Source: Candidatus Poribacteria bacterium (GTDB lineage: Bacteria; Poribacteria; WGA-4E; WGA-3G). From it: DNA of 64,000 nucleotides. A program made the position numbers and the translations under genes. The first letter of the stretch is position 1. Every line of letters starts with the position of its first letter. Shown piece after piece: positions 34,985 to 44,190 of the stretch. The stretch is from assembly GCA_022825825.1 (NCBI GenBank), contig JAJDWA010000071.1:1-64000 (forward strand). Direction: 5' to 3'. The notes under the pieces are model-generated. The model did no database searches. It was not told the DNA's origin and was given only the letters and a program-made list of their open reading frames with translations.

Positions 34985-36330
34985 TGCAAAATCAACTTCC
35001 GATTGTCGCTATTGTCGGCAGACCCAATGTGGGGAAATCATCCCTCTTTAATCGGATTACGGCAGACGCACGCCCAAGTTCGGCACATAGAAAACAAGTT
35101 GCTGTTGTCAATAATAAACCCGGTGTAACGCGCGATCGTAACTATGCAAATGTAAGGTGGGGCAAAACACCGTTTACGATTGTGGATACAGGAGGTATGG
35201 ATGTTGACCCCGATGATCCACTTATTGATAACGTTCAGTTGCAAGTTGACCATGCCTTAGCGGAGGCAACACTTGTTCTGTTTGTCGTTGATGTCCGTAC
35301 GGGCATTATGCCGCACGACATCATTGTTGCAGATAAACTCCGTTCCTCTGGAAAGCCTATTCTCCTTGTTGCCAATAAGGCGGATAGTGTCAGTCTTGAA
35401 ATGGACACGGCAGAATTTTATAGACTCGGGTTGGAAGAACCTGTTTTGACATCCTGCGTCCAAAACATAGGTATCCAACAACTCCTTGACCAAGTGGTGG
35501 AAGTTCTCCCCAAAGCTGATGACACGTCGGAAGATTCTTCCAAACCTATCAAAATTTCAATTGTGGGTCGTCCAAACGTTGGAAAATCATCAATTCTTAA
35601 CTCGCTTCTCGGTGAAGAACGTATGATTGTAGACAACCGCCCCGGCACAACTCGTGATGCTGTCAATATCCGCTTTGTCTACCAAAATATACCTTTTGAA
35701 CTTGTTGATACTGCCGGAATGCGGCGAAAATCTTCAATTAAAGATGAATTGGAATCTGAAACAGTCCGGCGTGCAATTCACAGTATCCGTCAAAGTGACA
35801 TCGCTGCGTTGATATTAGATGTTACACAGGAATTGGCGCAGCAAGACAAAACGATTGGGAATTTTATTGCACGTAACGGAAAAGCATCTGTGCTGGTTTT
35901 AAATAAGTGGGACCTTGTTGAGAAGGATGAAACAACCCATGGTAAATTTATGTCGCAAATTGAGGCACAAGTACCACAATTAGATTATGTGCCGAAAATC
36001 TTTGTCTCCGCTTTAACAGGGCAGCGCGTTTCAAAAATCCTTGATGTTGCGCTTGAGGTACACCGAGAGTATTGCACCCGGATACCAACGCCAGCACTCA
36101 ACGAGCTACTGTTAGAATTACGGACAGCACATCCGCCGCCGCGTGTAAAAGGCACACGGCCAGCGCTAAAATATATCACACAGGTTGAGACACAACCACC
36201 AACCTTTCTGATTTTTGGCAGAAATACGCACAGAGTCCGTCCCCCCTATACATCGTATTTAATCAACAATATCCGTAGTGCTTTTGGATTCCACGGTACA
36301 CCGATCCGCATTTTTTATCGGAGGAATTAA
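34984..36330 (+). CDS. der: ribosome-assembly GTPase Der (EngA)
   Basis: A 448-aa protein with two tandem GTPase domains and a C-terminal KH-like domain, which is diagnostic of Der. Domain 1 has [20 protein letters not shown] and NKAD; domain 2 has [23 protein letters not shown] and NKWD. The KH part runs from about 365 with [16 protein letters not shown]. It acts in maturation of the 50S subunit. Its ATG shares a base with the TGA of the AI-2E gene, so the two are translationally coupled. Domain 1 has a short insertion (RPSSAHRKQ) after the P-loop helix. Confidence 0.97.
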   Translation: MQNQLPIVAIVGRPNVGKSSLFNRITADARPSSAHRKQVAVVNNKPGVTRDRNYANVRWGKTPFTIVDTGGMDVDPDDPLIDNVQLQVDHALAEATLVLFVVDVRTGIMPHDIIVADKLRSSGKPILLVANKADSVSLEMDTAEFYRLGLEEPVLTSCVQNIGIQQLLDQVVEVLPKADDTSEDSSKPIKISIVGRPNVGKSSILNSLLGEERMIVDNRPGTTRDAVNIRFVYQNIPFELVDTAGMRRKSSIKDELESETVRRAIHSIRQSDIAALILDVTQELAQQDKTIGNFIARNGKASVLVLNKWDLVEKDETTHGKFMSQIEAQVPQLDYVPKIFVSALTGQRVSKILDVALEVHREYCTRIPTPALNELLLELRTAHPPPRVKGTRPALKYITQVETQPPTFLIFGRNTHRVRPPYTSYLINNIRSAFGFHGTPIRIFYRRN

Positions 36331-36417
36331 TTCAAAATTGTTAGCATATTTATGTGAGGTATCCGCGCCTCACAATTGCAAATTTAATTTAAAAAATCCT
36401 AACCTACGAGGCATTTC

Positions 36418-37395
36418 ATGGCAGTCCCAAAAGTCTTTATCACTCGCCCTATTCCCGAACCTGTCCTCGTCCAAATACAAGCCGAATGTGACGTTGACAT
36501 GTGGCACACCAGTGCTATTTTACCTCCGATTGCTGAAAAAATCCCGCCGCTTGACGGATTGATGACTTACGGACATGAACCGGTCACTGCAGAGATGTTT
36601 GACACCTCGCCCAATCTCAAGGTTGTCTCTGTTGTCGGTGTTGGTTATGACCATGTTGATGAAGATGCAGCCAGAGAACGTGGCATTGCGCTTGGACATA
36701 CCCCTGGTGTGCTCAGCGATACAACTGCTGATATGACATGGGCACTCCTGCTTGCCGCTGCACGGAACGTTGTACCAGCGTATAATCATGTTCAAGTTAA
36801 CAAGCAGTGGCACTACTACGACCCGAACATCCTTTGGGGATATGATGTGCATCATGCAACAATCGGGATTGTCGGCATGGGGCGTATCGGATATGCTGTC
36901 GCAAAACGCGCTGTAGCATTTGACATGAACGTGCTTTATTACAAACGCGAACGTAGACCCGATTGGGAAGAAGAACTCGGCATTGAATACGTTGAACTGG
37001 AACATCTGCTTAAAGTTTCTGATTTTGTAACGCTCCATGTCCCTTTAACGAAAGAGACAACACACATGATCAGCAAAGCGGAATTTGAATTGATGAAACC
37101 GACCGCGATCCTTGTCAATATCGCCAGAGGCCCCGTTGTTGATCACGATGCGTTGTATGAAGCACTTTCGGAAGGGCAAATTGCGGGTGCTGCAGTTGAC
37201 GTAACTGAACCTGAGCCAATTAACACTGACCATCCGCTTCTTGATTTAGACAATCTACTCATAGCCCCACACCTCGGTAGTGCCACCATTCAAACGCGTA
37301 CGAAAATGGCGACGATGGCGATGGAGAATTTATTTGCTGGGTTGAAGGGTGAACGGTTACCTTACGGTGTGCTGCATCCGCGTGGAGTCTCGTAA
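36418..37395 (+). CDS. D-isomer-specific 2-hydroxyacid dehydrogenase (glyoxylate/hydroxypyruvate reductase-like)
   Basis: A 325-aa NAD(P)-dependent oxidoreductase. The Rossmann motif is GIVGMGRIGYAVA (150-162), and the KRERR after strand 2 suggests NADPH preference. The catalytic triad is Arg237 in NIARGPVVD, Glu266 in DVTEPEP and His285 in APHLGS. The substrate is probably glyoxylate or hydroxypyruvate. It is soluble and 87 bases downstream of der. The start ATG at 36418 directly precedes the conserved N-terminal domain, although the ribosome binding site is weak. Confidence 0.92.
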   Translation: MAVPKVFITRPIPEPVLVQIQAECDVDMWHTSAILPPIAEKIPPLDGLMTYGHEPVTAEMFDTSPNLKVVSVVGVGYDHVDEDAARERGIALGHTPGVLSDTTADMTWALLLAAARNVVPAYNHVQVNKQWHYYDPNILWGYDVHHATIGIVGMGRIGYAVAKRAVAFDMNVLYYKRERRPDWEEELGIEYVELEHLLKVSDFVTLHVPLTKETTHMISKAEFELMKPTAILVNIARGPVVDHDALYEALSEGQIAGAAVDVTEPEPINTDHPLLDLDNLLIAPHLGSATIQTRTKMATMAMENLFAGLKGERLPYGVLHPRGVS

Positions 37396-37465
37396 TACAA
37401 ATCAATAAACAAAAAATAAAACTCAATTATTGTTGGATAAATAACTACGATAAGGAGTCGCGCAC

Positions 37466-38803
37466 ATGCCAAGAGGAAGAGGTGAAGGCATCACCAAGAT
37501 AGCTGTAAAGGGTTTCAAGTCAATAGCGGAGGAATGTGAAATTGATATCCGCCCATTGACAATCCTTGCTGGCGCGAACAGCTCTGGGAAATCCAGCATC
37601 ATGCAGCCACTCCTGATGCTGAAACAGACTCTGGAGGCACCTTATGACCCAGGAGCTTTGCTGATTCATGGACCGAATGTACAATTTACTGAAGCATCAC
37701 AGTTTCTATCCACGTTAATTGGCAAAAAAGGGACAAATCATTTTCAGATTCAGGTTGAGAGTCGTGAACATGGCTATTTTGACTCAGCACAGACAATTTT
37801 CAAACCAGGAAATAGCGGGATTGAAATTGTCGAAATGGTAAAAGAAAAAAGATCCGCGTTCAATCCACCCTTATTTTCTCCTGAACGTTCTATCTTATCA
37901 CCCGACATGCCAAAAGTGATACGTTCCAGATGCACCTTAAAATTGTTACCTGATAGTTATCAATCTAGTGGCTCAGACACTCCAAATACGATCACCGAAA
38001 GTGTTAACCGTGAAATTACCAAGAGCATTCACCTTCCCGGTTTACGAGGCAACCCGGAACGCAGCTACAAATTGACAGGAACCGATTCGAGGTATCCTGG
38101 TACATTTGAAAATTACGTCGCAACTCTCATTCATTCGTGGCAGGAGAAAACAGATAAGCCCTCAGAAACATTAGGCAATCCGTTTGACAAATATAACCTC
38201 GGAGAAGAATTCCAAGATTACCAAAATTACAGTAATCCTGCGGCTATCCTTGTTGAAACCCTTCATATATTAGAGTTGGCAGGAAAAGTGAGTACTCGAA
38301 AAATCAGTGATATCGGCATTGAAGTTAAGGTTGGACGTCTGCCTTATACGAGCACTGACGAGACAGATATGGTCAATATTGCCGACGTGGGAATAGGTGT
38401 TTCCCAAGTCTTGCCTGTTTTAGTAGCACTGATTGCTGCGCGCCCGTCCCAGCTGGTCTATCTTGAACAACCGGAACTTCACCTCCACCCCAACGCACAA
38501 GTCAAGTTGGCGCAAATCTTAGCTGATGCAGCGGAACGTGGTGTCCGTGTTGTGGCAGAAACACACAGTTCACTTTTGCTTTTGGGTATACAAACGCTTG
38601 TTGCAGAAGGAAAACTTTCGCCAGATTTGGTCAAACTTCACTGGTTTTCACGAAACGAAGACGGTGTAACGGAAGTTGACAGTGTTGATTTAGATGAGAC
38701 AGGAGCTTATGGCGATTGGCCAGTTGATTTTGCTGATGTCAATCTTCGCACACAAAGCGATTACATAAAAGCAGCACAATCGCGTTTTATTGAAGGGACA
38801 TAA
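37466..38803 (+). CDS. AAA_15/21-type ATPase paired with a PIN-like protein
   Basis: A 445-aa ATPase with Walker A AGANSSGKSS (35-44), a signature/Walker B region YLEQPELHLHP and the switch AETHSSLLLL. The N-terminus FKSIAEECEIDIRPLTIL is typical of this OLD-like group, and the C-terminus (LDETGAYGDWPVDFADVN) resembles the DUF3696-type ending. It is a relative, not a close copy, of the ATPase at 7151-8809. GGAG lies upstream of the ATG at 37466. The next gene starts one base after its stop and encodes a PIN-like protein, so the pair is an ATPase/nuclease-type module. Confidence 0.85.
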   Translation: MPRGRGEGITKIAVKGFKSIAEECEIDIRPLTILAGANSSGKSSIMQPLLMLKQTLEAPYDPGALLIHGPNVQFTEASQFLSTLIGKKGTNHFQIQVESREHGYFDSAQTIFKPGNSGIEIVEMVKEKRSAFNPPLFSPERSILSPDMPKVIRSRCTLKLLPDSYQSSGSDTPNTITESVNREITKSIHLPGLRGNPERSYKLTGTDSRYPGTFENYVATLIHSWQEKTDKPSETLGNPFDKYNLGEEFQDYQNYSNPAAILVETLHILELAGKVSTRKISDIGIEVKVGRLPYTSTDETDMVNIADVGIGVSQVLPVLVALIAARPSQLVYLEQPELHLHPNAQVKLAQILADAAERGVRVVAETHSSLLLLGIQTLVAEGKLSPDLVKLHWFSRNEDGVTEVDSVDLDETGAYGDWPVDFADVNLRTQSDYIKAAQSRFIEGT

Positions 38804-38804
38804 T

Positions 38805-39353
38805 ATGCGTTCAAGCGGTTTGAAACGGATCGTTGTGAACGCCTCTGTCGCACGCGCAGCCGGTGGTAAAGACGCAACCGCTTCTGTATCAGTTAACTGT
38901 ACCGAATTTCTTGAAACTTTCCGAGACAATACTTTACACCACGTTGTGATGACGTTGGAGTTATCTGAGGAATGGAATAAACACCAATCAAATTTTGCAG
39001 CTGCATGGTTAGCAAACATGATTGCAACAAAGAGATTCCATTACGTAGTCCTGCCTCAAAACAGAACTTTGCACGACAAAGTTGAAGCGACAGCAAGCCA
39101 AGAAAAAGACATCAACGCGATGCTAAAAGATTTTCACCTTTTGGGAGCTGCACTCGAAACTGATAAAACTGTGATTTCACTTGATGAAACTATTCGGACA
39201 CTTTTTGCACAAGCATCGCAACAAGTTGATGGAATCCGGGGCATCATCTGGGTAAATCCGGATCGGACAGTAGAAGAACAACCTATCGTTTGGCTCAATA
39301 ACGGCGCGCCGCCTGAACCGCACCGTCAACTTGCCGCGTATCCGATAGAATAA
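38805..39353 (+). CDS. PIN-like nuclease/toxin-type protein, partner of the ATPase
   Basis: A 182-aa protein with the strand-helix pattern and acidic residues of PIN-like domains. VVNASVARAAG is at the N-terminus (usual D-A-S-V, here N-A-S-V). CTEFLE carries the next acid, KDFHLLGAAL the third, and VISLDETIRTLF the fourth. LSEEWNKHQ in between is also typical. The substitution Asp to Asn at the first acid may reduce nuclease activity or shift the metal site. A TTG at 38790 extends the frame, but the ATG at 38805, with GAAGGGA six bases upstream, is preferred. It lies one base after the ATPase stop, so the two are co-translated. Likely an RNase-type effector; confirmation needs structure. Confidence 0.65.
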   Translation: MRSSGLKRIVVNASVARAAGGKDATASVSVNCTEFLETFRDNTLHHVVMTLELSEEWNKHQSNFAAAWLANMIATKRFHYVVLPQNRTLHDKVEATASQEKDINAMLKDFHLLGAALETDKTVISLDETIRTLFAQASQQVDGIRGIIWVNPDRTVEEQPIVWLNNGAPPEPHRQLAAYPIE

Positions 39354-39357
39354 AATT

Positions 39358-40230
39358 CTATCCTCGCCAAGCCGTATCAATGCTGGTATATCCGTGTGTG
39401 TATTGATGCAGATGCGGTGGCAAGTCTGCTAAGAACTGCTTGCCCACGTCTGGAATTTCCCACGGAATATCGATGTGATGGTCTCTGCTACGAAACCCAA
39501 TAGCACACGACAACCGTATCTCGTCAATCTGGTTTGGAAATGCTGCGTGATATGTCCTGTGCGAAAAAACAATCATATCACCAGGATTCGTGAAAAGCGG
39601 TACACACCCTGGAACATCAAAATCGGCATAAGCTCTCTCTTCTCCACCAACTTTATAAAAAGAACGTTTATCTGCTGTCATGTTAAATCCTTCCGGGCCT
39701 TCCCAATTCTCCACGTGAGAATCTGCAATCACACATAATCCACCGTGTTCCGGACGCGAACCGGTGATGTAAAACCATTTACCGGATGGCCACATTCCAC
39801 GGTTCAGCACATCGCCAGAATTTTTCGGTGCATCCGTCGAAAACCCACACCAATCAGTATGCCATGCAACAGGATGAGAGCCTGGCATCCGAATGATTGA
39901 AGCGGAGCGATGCACGGTTAATTCATCAGTTCCGATCAGATGTCGGTGAATTTTCATAAACGGTTCATAGTCCAAGAGTTGCCACGCCCCCGCACCAGAT
40001 TCAATCCAAGCATGTCGAGTGCGACTCTGTCCATGCTCCAATTCTCTGTTCGGGTCTGTCCCATCAAAAACGGCTTGTTTCAAACTATCAACCAACTCAT
40101 CAGGTAGCACGTCTTTGATAATTGCAAAACCGTGTGCTTCTAAGCATTCGGACATTTGGGCAAGCTGATCTATTTCAAACTCGTAAGTGTATCCCAGTTC
40201 AGGCTTTTGGATCTTCAGATAGTGTTCCAT
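39358..40230 (-). CDS. phytanoyl-CoA dioxygenase (PhyH) family oxygenase
   Basis: A 290-aa Fe(II)/2-oxoglutarate-dependent oxygenase. The iron triad is His124 and Asp126 in VAWHTDWCGF and His228 in HRTYHAAFPN; Arg239 should bind 2-oxoglutarate. Secondary-metabolite and small-molecule hydroxylations are typical for bacterial members, and the substrate is unknown. The gene converges with the PIN-like gene with four bases between stops, and diverges from rimI. Promoter at 40260-40288. Confidence 0.88.
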   Translation of the reverse strand: MEHYLKIQKPELGYTYEFEIDQLAQMSECLEAHGFAIIKDVLPDELVDSLKQAVFDGTDPNRELEHGQSRTRHAWIESGAGAWQLLDYEPFMKIHRHLIGTDELTVHRSASIIRMPGSHPVAWHTDWCGFSTDAPKNSGDVLNRGMWPSGKWFYITGSRPEHGGLCVIADSHVENWEGPEGFNMTADKRSFYKVGGEERAYADFDVPGCVPLFTNPGDMIVFSHRTYHAAFPNQIDEIRLSCAIGFRSRDHHIDIPWEIPDVGKQFLADLPPHLHQYTHGYTSIDTAWRG

Positions 40231-40259
40231 AGCGAATATCCCTAAAGTATTTATGCGGT

Positions 40260-40288
40260 ATTCTATTGTACGTCCACTATCTTGTCAA
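40260..40288 (-). promoter_or_regulatory. promoter of the PhyH gene at 39358-40230
   Basis: Minus strand: consensus TTGACA (40288-40283), 17-base spacer, TAGAAT (40265-40260). The start is about 22 bases before the ATG at 40230. Confidence 0.6.
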
Positions 40289-40323
40289 CGCAATTTCCCT
40301 ATTGGTCTCCGACAATCACTCCC

Positions 40324-40352
40324 TTGACACTGTAAACTCATTATGCTAAAAT
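40324..40352 (+). promoter_or_regulatory. promoter of rimI, leaderless arrangement
   Basis: Consensus TTGACA (40324-40329), 17-base spacer, TAAAAT (40347-40352), then seven bases before the ATG at 40360. Transcription would begin at or one to two bases before the start codon. Confidence 0.6.
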
Positions 40353-40359
40353 TCCGCAA

Positions 40360-40827
40360 ATGAAAGTCGAAAAGCCATTTCCAGAGATTATCTTTGAACA
40401 GATGCAACAAAAAGACCTTGAACAGGTGATGGCGATAGAAAAGGCAGCCTTCCCCGATGATCCGTGGCATGTATCATTTTTTAAACGCGAACTCCACAAA
40501 CGAAAAACATATACACACTTATATGTTGCTCGATTAAATAATAGAGTTATCGGATATATTGTATTTTACATCTTCTGCGGTGAAGGGCAAATTATGAATA
40601 TCGCCGTAGCGTCGGAGTATAGGCGACGTGGTGTTGCAACATATCTACTTGCCTCTGCCTTGGAAATTGCTCAGAAAAACAGGGGCAGAGAAATTTTTCT
40701 TGAAGTTGCTGTTAATAATACAGCAGCGCGGGGACTCTACAAACAATTCGGATTTGAAGTTTACGGTACCCGTAAAAGGTACTATCATAACGGTGAAGAT
40801 GCATACATCTTGCGAAAAGAGATATAG
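40360..40827 (+). CDS. rimI: ribosomal protein S18 alanine N-acetyltransferase-like GNAT
   Basis: A 155-aa GNAT protein that fits RimI: MQQKDLEQVMAIEKAAFPDD at the start, FYIFCGEGQIMNIAVASEYR in the core, the acetyl-CoA loop YRRRGVATYLL, and LEVAVNNTAARGLYKQFGFE toward the end. RimI acetylates the N-terminal alanine of S18. The usual neighbour TsaB is not present. No ribosome binding site precedes the ATG and the promoter sits immediately upstream, so the mRNA is probably leaderless. Other GNAT acceptors cannot be ruled out. Confidence 0.85.
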   Translation: MKVEKPFPEIIFEQMQQKDLEQVMAIEKAAFPDDPWHVSFFKRELHKRKTYTHLYVARLNNRVIGYIVFYIFCGEGQIMNIAVASEYRRRGVATYLLASALEIAQKNRGREIFLEVAVNNTAARGLYKQFGFEVYGTRKRYYHNGEDAYILRKEI

Positions 40828-40893
40828 TGTTAATCTTCGCAAACTTTTGTCAAGACACTCAAGGTCATAAATTTTCTTACATGAGGTATTATT

Positions 40894-41688
40894 ATGAAAT
40901 TTGATATAGCACGTTCTACTTTTTCTGCAACACCTTCCGAAGACACGCTGTCGCTTTCAATTCGAAGACAAGAAGCGCGTACTGCTGGTCGGAACGGATG
41001 GCGAATCATTGAGGAGGAGGTCAACTGGCAGGCAAATGAAACTGCTATTATTGTCGTTGATATGTGGAACAAACATTGGTCATGGGGCGCAACTGAACGC
41101 GTCAACGTAATGGCACCGAGAATGAACATTGTACTGCAACGCTCAAGACAACGCGGTGTGCAGATAATTCACGCACCTTCTGATACCATGGATTTCTATA
41201 AGGACCATCCTGCACGTACCGCTATACTTGAGATTCCAGAGGCAGAACCTCCACAGGAACGTGAAATGCCAGACCCGCCTCAGCCTATAGACGCATCCGA
41301 TGGCGGCTCAGACACAGGTGAAACAAACATGTATGGCGCATGGCACCGCCAGCATCCAGCAATTGAAATTGATGACGCTGATGCCATCAGTGACAACGGG
41401 CAAGAGGTGTACAACCTGTTCGCTCACAAAGGGATTCAGAACGTTATTATTATGGGTGTGCATACCAATATGTGTGTACTGGGGCGTTCCTTTGCTATTA
41501 AACAGATGGTCCGATGGGGATTCAACGTTGTATTAGTTCGCGATTTAACTGATGCAATGTATAATCCCTTCAAACCACCTTATGTAAGCCATGAAGAAGG
41601 AACGCAGTTAGTCGTCCAATATATTGAGAAATTCTGGTGCCCTTCAATTTTGAGCGGCGATCTAACCACACCCGAACCAGCAGAATAG
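40894..41688 (+). CDS. isochorismatase-family cysteine hydrolase
   Basis: A 264-aa protein of the isochorismatase-like fold. Asp56 in AIIVVDMWNKHW and Cys194 in IMGVHTNMCVLGRSF are two members of the usual Asp-Lys-Cys triad. The lysine normally found before the central helix is not evident in the segment IEIDDADAISDNGQEVYNLF (157-176), so catalysis may differ. A Pro-rich acidic insertion (about 112-145) also distinguishes it. It lies 66 bases after rimI with its own TGAGGT site. A strong terminator-like hairpin follows at 41800-41835. Probable amide or vinyl-ether hydrolase; substrate unknown. Confidence 0.8.
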   Translation: MKFDIARSTFSATPSEDTLSLSIRRQEARTAGRNGWRIIEEEVNWQANETAIIVVDMWNKHWSWGATERVNVMAPRMNIVLQRSRQRGVQIIHAPSDTMDFYKDHPARTAILEIPEAEPPQEREMPDPPQPIDASDGGSDTGETNMYGAWHRQHPAIEIDDADAISDNGQEVYNLFAHKGIQNVIIMGVHTNMCVLGRSFAIKQMVRWGFNVVLVRDLTDAMYNPFKPPYVSHEEGTQLVVQYIEKFWCPSILSGDLTTPEPAE

Positions 41689-41799
41689 CGTCAACTCCTC
41701 AACTGATACAGCAGGAAAATAGGGCTTTATTATCACCCATATTCCTTCCTTGAACTGCTGAGGCACAGCTATCTCGCTCTATATGGAAGGGTGTCACAA

Positions 41800-41835
41800 A
41801 AAATGCCCGCGGTACAAAAATACAACGGGCATTTT
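41800..41835. terminator. bidirectional terminator between convergent genes
   Basis: AAAATGCCCG (41800-41809) pairs perfectly with CGGGCATTTT (41826-41835) over a 16-base loop, with A/T runs on both sides. It can serve the hydrolase gene on the plus strand and the malectin-like genes on the minus strand. Confidence 0.7.
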
Positions 41836-41851
41836 CTTGAATATAAATTGA

Positions 41852-42499
41852 TTATTGACGGTTATTTTTCAACGCACCCCATGTGGTTGTCAACTTAGCT
41901 TTGGCATCTACAGCTGTGCTGGCGCTTGGCACTGCTTCCAAAGCACTGAACATTGCGTTAAGGTCACCTTTACCTGTTTCCCTATTGCCAGCAAAGTTGA
42001 AATCAAGCGTCCCATCAGTGACTTCAATTGCGTCATACTTCTTGATATCTATCTCGTCTTTACCGGGTGTTACATAGAGCGGTTCAACAATCTCATCCTC
42101 AATGATAATGTCAAAGCCACGATTGTTTGGGGACCAGTGTTCCCCCACGAGATAGGTCACATCAAAAGAACCGTTGCCGGTTTTGAACTGATATTTAACG
42201 GTAGCTGGAAATTGTGCCCAACTGACAGCGTAGAAAAGCTCGATATCGTAACCAGCTTCTTGTGCTTGTGCTTTGGCACCGTCAGTCAAATTAGCGACTT
42301 CAGCGATACGCGGAGCGGCTTCAATCCATCCACCCCAAGCTTGGTCGTTCTGTTGCGCACCGCGCCACACACGCCCTTTAGAATCGGTGAAGTCGTCTGC
42401 CTTACCACCTCTCACGCGGTATTCCTCTGCAGAGAGCAGACACGGCACCGCGAAAACCGCGAGAAAAATCGTTAATGTTAAAATACTGAGTAATTTCAT
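41852..42499 (-). CDS. secreted malectin-like protein with TWG C-terminal tail (copy 1)
   Basis: A 215-aa protein with a signal peptide (MKLLSILTLTIFLAVFAVPC) followed by a beta-sandwich-like domain that resembles malectin carbohydrate-binding modules: GGKADDFTDSKGRVW, FDVTYLVGEHW, RGFDIIIEDEIVE. It ends with KLTTTWGALKNNRQ, the tail shared with four other secreted proteins here. The frame extends to 42544, but the ATG at 42499 has GGAGGT 5 bases upstream and starts the signal peptide. The neighbour upstream (42516-43169) is a clear duplicate. The carbohydrate-binding role is inferred from domain resemblance. Confidence 0.75.
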   Translation of the reverse strand: MKLLSILTLTIFLAVFAVPCLLSAEEYRVRGGKADDFTDSKGRVWRGAQQNDQAWGGWIEAAPRIAEVANLTDGAKAQAQEAGYDIELFYAVSWAQFPATVKYQFKTGNGSFDVTYLVGEHWSPNNRGFDIIIEDEIVEPLYVTPGKDEIDIKKYDAIEVTDGTLDFNFAGNRETGKGDLNAMFSALEAVPSASTAVDAKAKLTTTWGALKNNRQ

Positions 42500-42515
42500 A
42501 TTTACCTCCATAATA

Positions 42516-43169
42516 TTAGTCTTGTCGGTGTCCTTTAAGGGCACCCCATGTTGTGGTTAGTTTCTGTTTTGGATCAACTGCTAATTGTGAGGGAACTACT
42601 TCTATCCCGCTAAACATAGCGTTGAGATCACCTTTGCCAGTCTTTGCATTACCTGCAAACACAAGACTCATCACTTTGTCTTTAACCTCAATGCCTTCAT
42701 ATCGTTTGATGTCTATCTCGTCTTTACCGGGTGTTACATAGAGCGGTTCAACAATCTCATCTTCAATGATAATATCATAACCACGGTTATTCGGAGACCA
42801 ATGTTCACCTACGAGGTAGGTCACATCAAAAAGACCTTTACCTGTATTCAAATCAACTTTGACAACATCAGGAAATTGTGCCCAACTCACAGCATGGAAG
42901 ATTACTTCATCGTACCCTTCCTGCTTCGCTAATTTTTTCGCATCAGCGGTGAGAGTGGCGACCACTGCTGTCCGAGGTAGTTTCTCAATCCAACCGCCCC
43001 AGTCCTGTTTTTCTTTCTGCCCACCGTACCAGACGCGTCCATCGGAATCGGTAAAATCATTTGCTACACCACCAATTACCCGAATCTCTTTTTTCGCAGG
43101 CATCCCATCAAGGACAAGCCCTGCTACAAATACGGCACACAAAAGTATTAAAAATAATTTTCGTTGCAT
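42516..43169 (-). CDS. secreted malectin-like protein with TWG C-terminal tail (copy 2)
   Basis: A 217-aa paralogue of the next gene downstream, matching it along the whole length, including GEHWSPNNRGYDIIIEDEIV and VTPGKDEIDIKRYE. The signal peptide is MQRKLFLILLCAVFVAGLVL, and the C-terminus is KLTTTWGALKGHRQD. The start at 43169 is chosen for its GGAGGAAA site and the signal peptide. Only 16 bases separate its stop from the start of the second copy, so the pair is co-transcribed after a tandem duplication. Confidence 0.75.
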   Translation of the reverse strand: MQRKLFLILLCAVFVAGLVLDGMPAKKEIRVIGGVANDFTDSDGRVWYGGQKEKQDWGGWIEKLPRTAVVATLTADAKKLAKQEGYDEVIFHAVSWAQFPDVVKVDLNTGKGLFDVTYLVGEHWSPNNRGYDIIIEDEIVEPLYVTPGKDEIDIKRYEGIEVKDKVMSLVFAGNAKTGKGDLNAMFSGIEVVPSQLAVDPKQKLTTTWGALKGHRQD

Positions 43170-43203
43170 TATTTCCTCCGTGAAAATATCACTGCACAAT
43201 GCT

Positions 43204-43255
43204 CCTGAATTTAATCAAGGGAGAATTATCTCTTGTTGAATTCAGGACTTATGCA
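43204..43255. repeat. inverted repeat followed by IS-end-like motif TTCAGGACTTATGCA
   Basis: CCTGAATT (43204-43211) pairs with AATTCAGG (43239-43246), with partial pairing continuing inward (CAAGGGAG with CTCTTG). The right arm runs into AGGACTTATGCA, which recurs as AGGACTTACGCATTCC near 43878-43893 and, inverted, near 44590. Confidence 0.55.
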
Positions 43256-44067
43256 CTTTATCAAATTTTAATTCCTGTCCCAGCTTAAGTTTACGGTTAG
43301 AATTCCTAAAATGACATTATGAACTCTAACGGGTTGTGTTAATAAATATTGGTGGAAATATCCCACCTTCTGCAAATAAAATAGCCCGCAACAAAACTCT
43401 CCAAGGAAGATAGAGAGCGCACGGGCGCGATGATAGATCGACGGTTACTTGCAATATTCGCCTGTTCGTTAACCGACATGTTATTACAAATGTTAAATAT
43501 GTGGAAGGGGGGGGTAAACTTGTAGTTAATAAAGCGGATAATAGACAAAGGCGCAGAAGGGGTAGGAATAGACCAAATGTAATGTTGACTTATTCTCATT
43601 GAGATCGTTTTTTGTACATTATGGTTGCTATTAGCATTTTGCATTTTGTCATCACTTTGTAAGGTTTGAGCATTTATTCCGATACTGACCGGATAACAAT
43701 TACCCCTCATGTTGCCTAAAATAGACAGAGCATTTGTTTTTACAGAACAAATTATATCTATAATTTCCATCACACAAATTTCTGAACTCATTTATAATTA
43801 TACACAAATTTAAAAAAATGTCAAGAAAACAACTTTAAAAATAAATTATATTTAGGATTTAAGCATTCTACTTGTTCAGGACTTACGCATTCCCCCTTAA
43901 ATGAAGATTATAGTAACGTGAGTTTGATAATTAGATTGAGTATAGTAGTTAGGTAGAGCGCAGCGAAACCTTTATGCGTCAATTTAGCGGTACCACATCC
44001 TGGTAGGTGCGTTTTCATGAAGATTAAGCATTTAATTCGGTAATATTTATTTTACCCAAACCCGGTA

Positions 44068-44089
44068 GGTTCGGTTTCCTAACCGAACC
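44068..44089. repeat. hairpin repeat with TTTCCTAA loop, copy 1
   Basis: GGTTCGGTT and AACCGAACC pair over a TCCT tetraloop. Other copies with different stems but the same loop lie at 44467-44488 and 62779-62800; a loop-inverted short form lies at 44287-44302. Confidence 0.7.
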
Positions 44090-44169
44090 GGATATGATTA
44101 TAGAATTACCGAAATATTTTATTTATCTTCATCTAAACGCACCTTTAGATAATCTTCAGCACAGGGACA

Positions 44170-44190
44170 GGCGCGTTTCCAAAACGCGCC
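44170..44190. repeat. hairpin repeat, diverged copy with CCA loop
   Basis: GGCGCGTTT (44170-44178) pairs with AAACGCGCC (44182-44190) over CCA. It looks like a shortened member of the TTTCCTAA hairpin family. Confidence 0.6.

Noticed and set aside
43339..43791. 150-aa minus-strand frame
   Set aside because: No ribosome binding site, no family resemblance, irregular composition, and it lies in a repeat-rich spacer.
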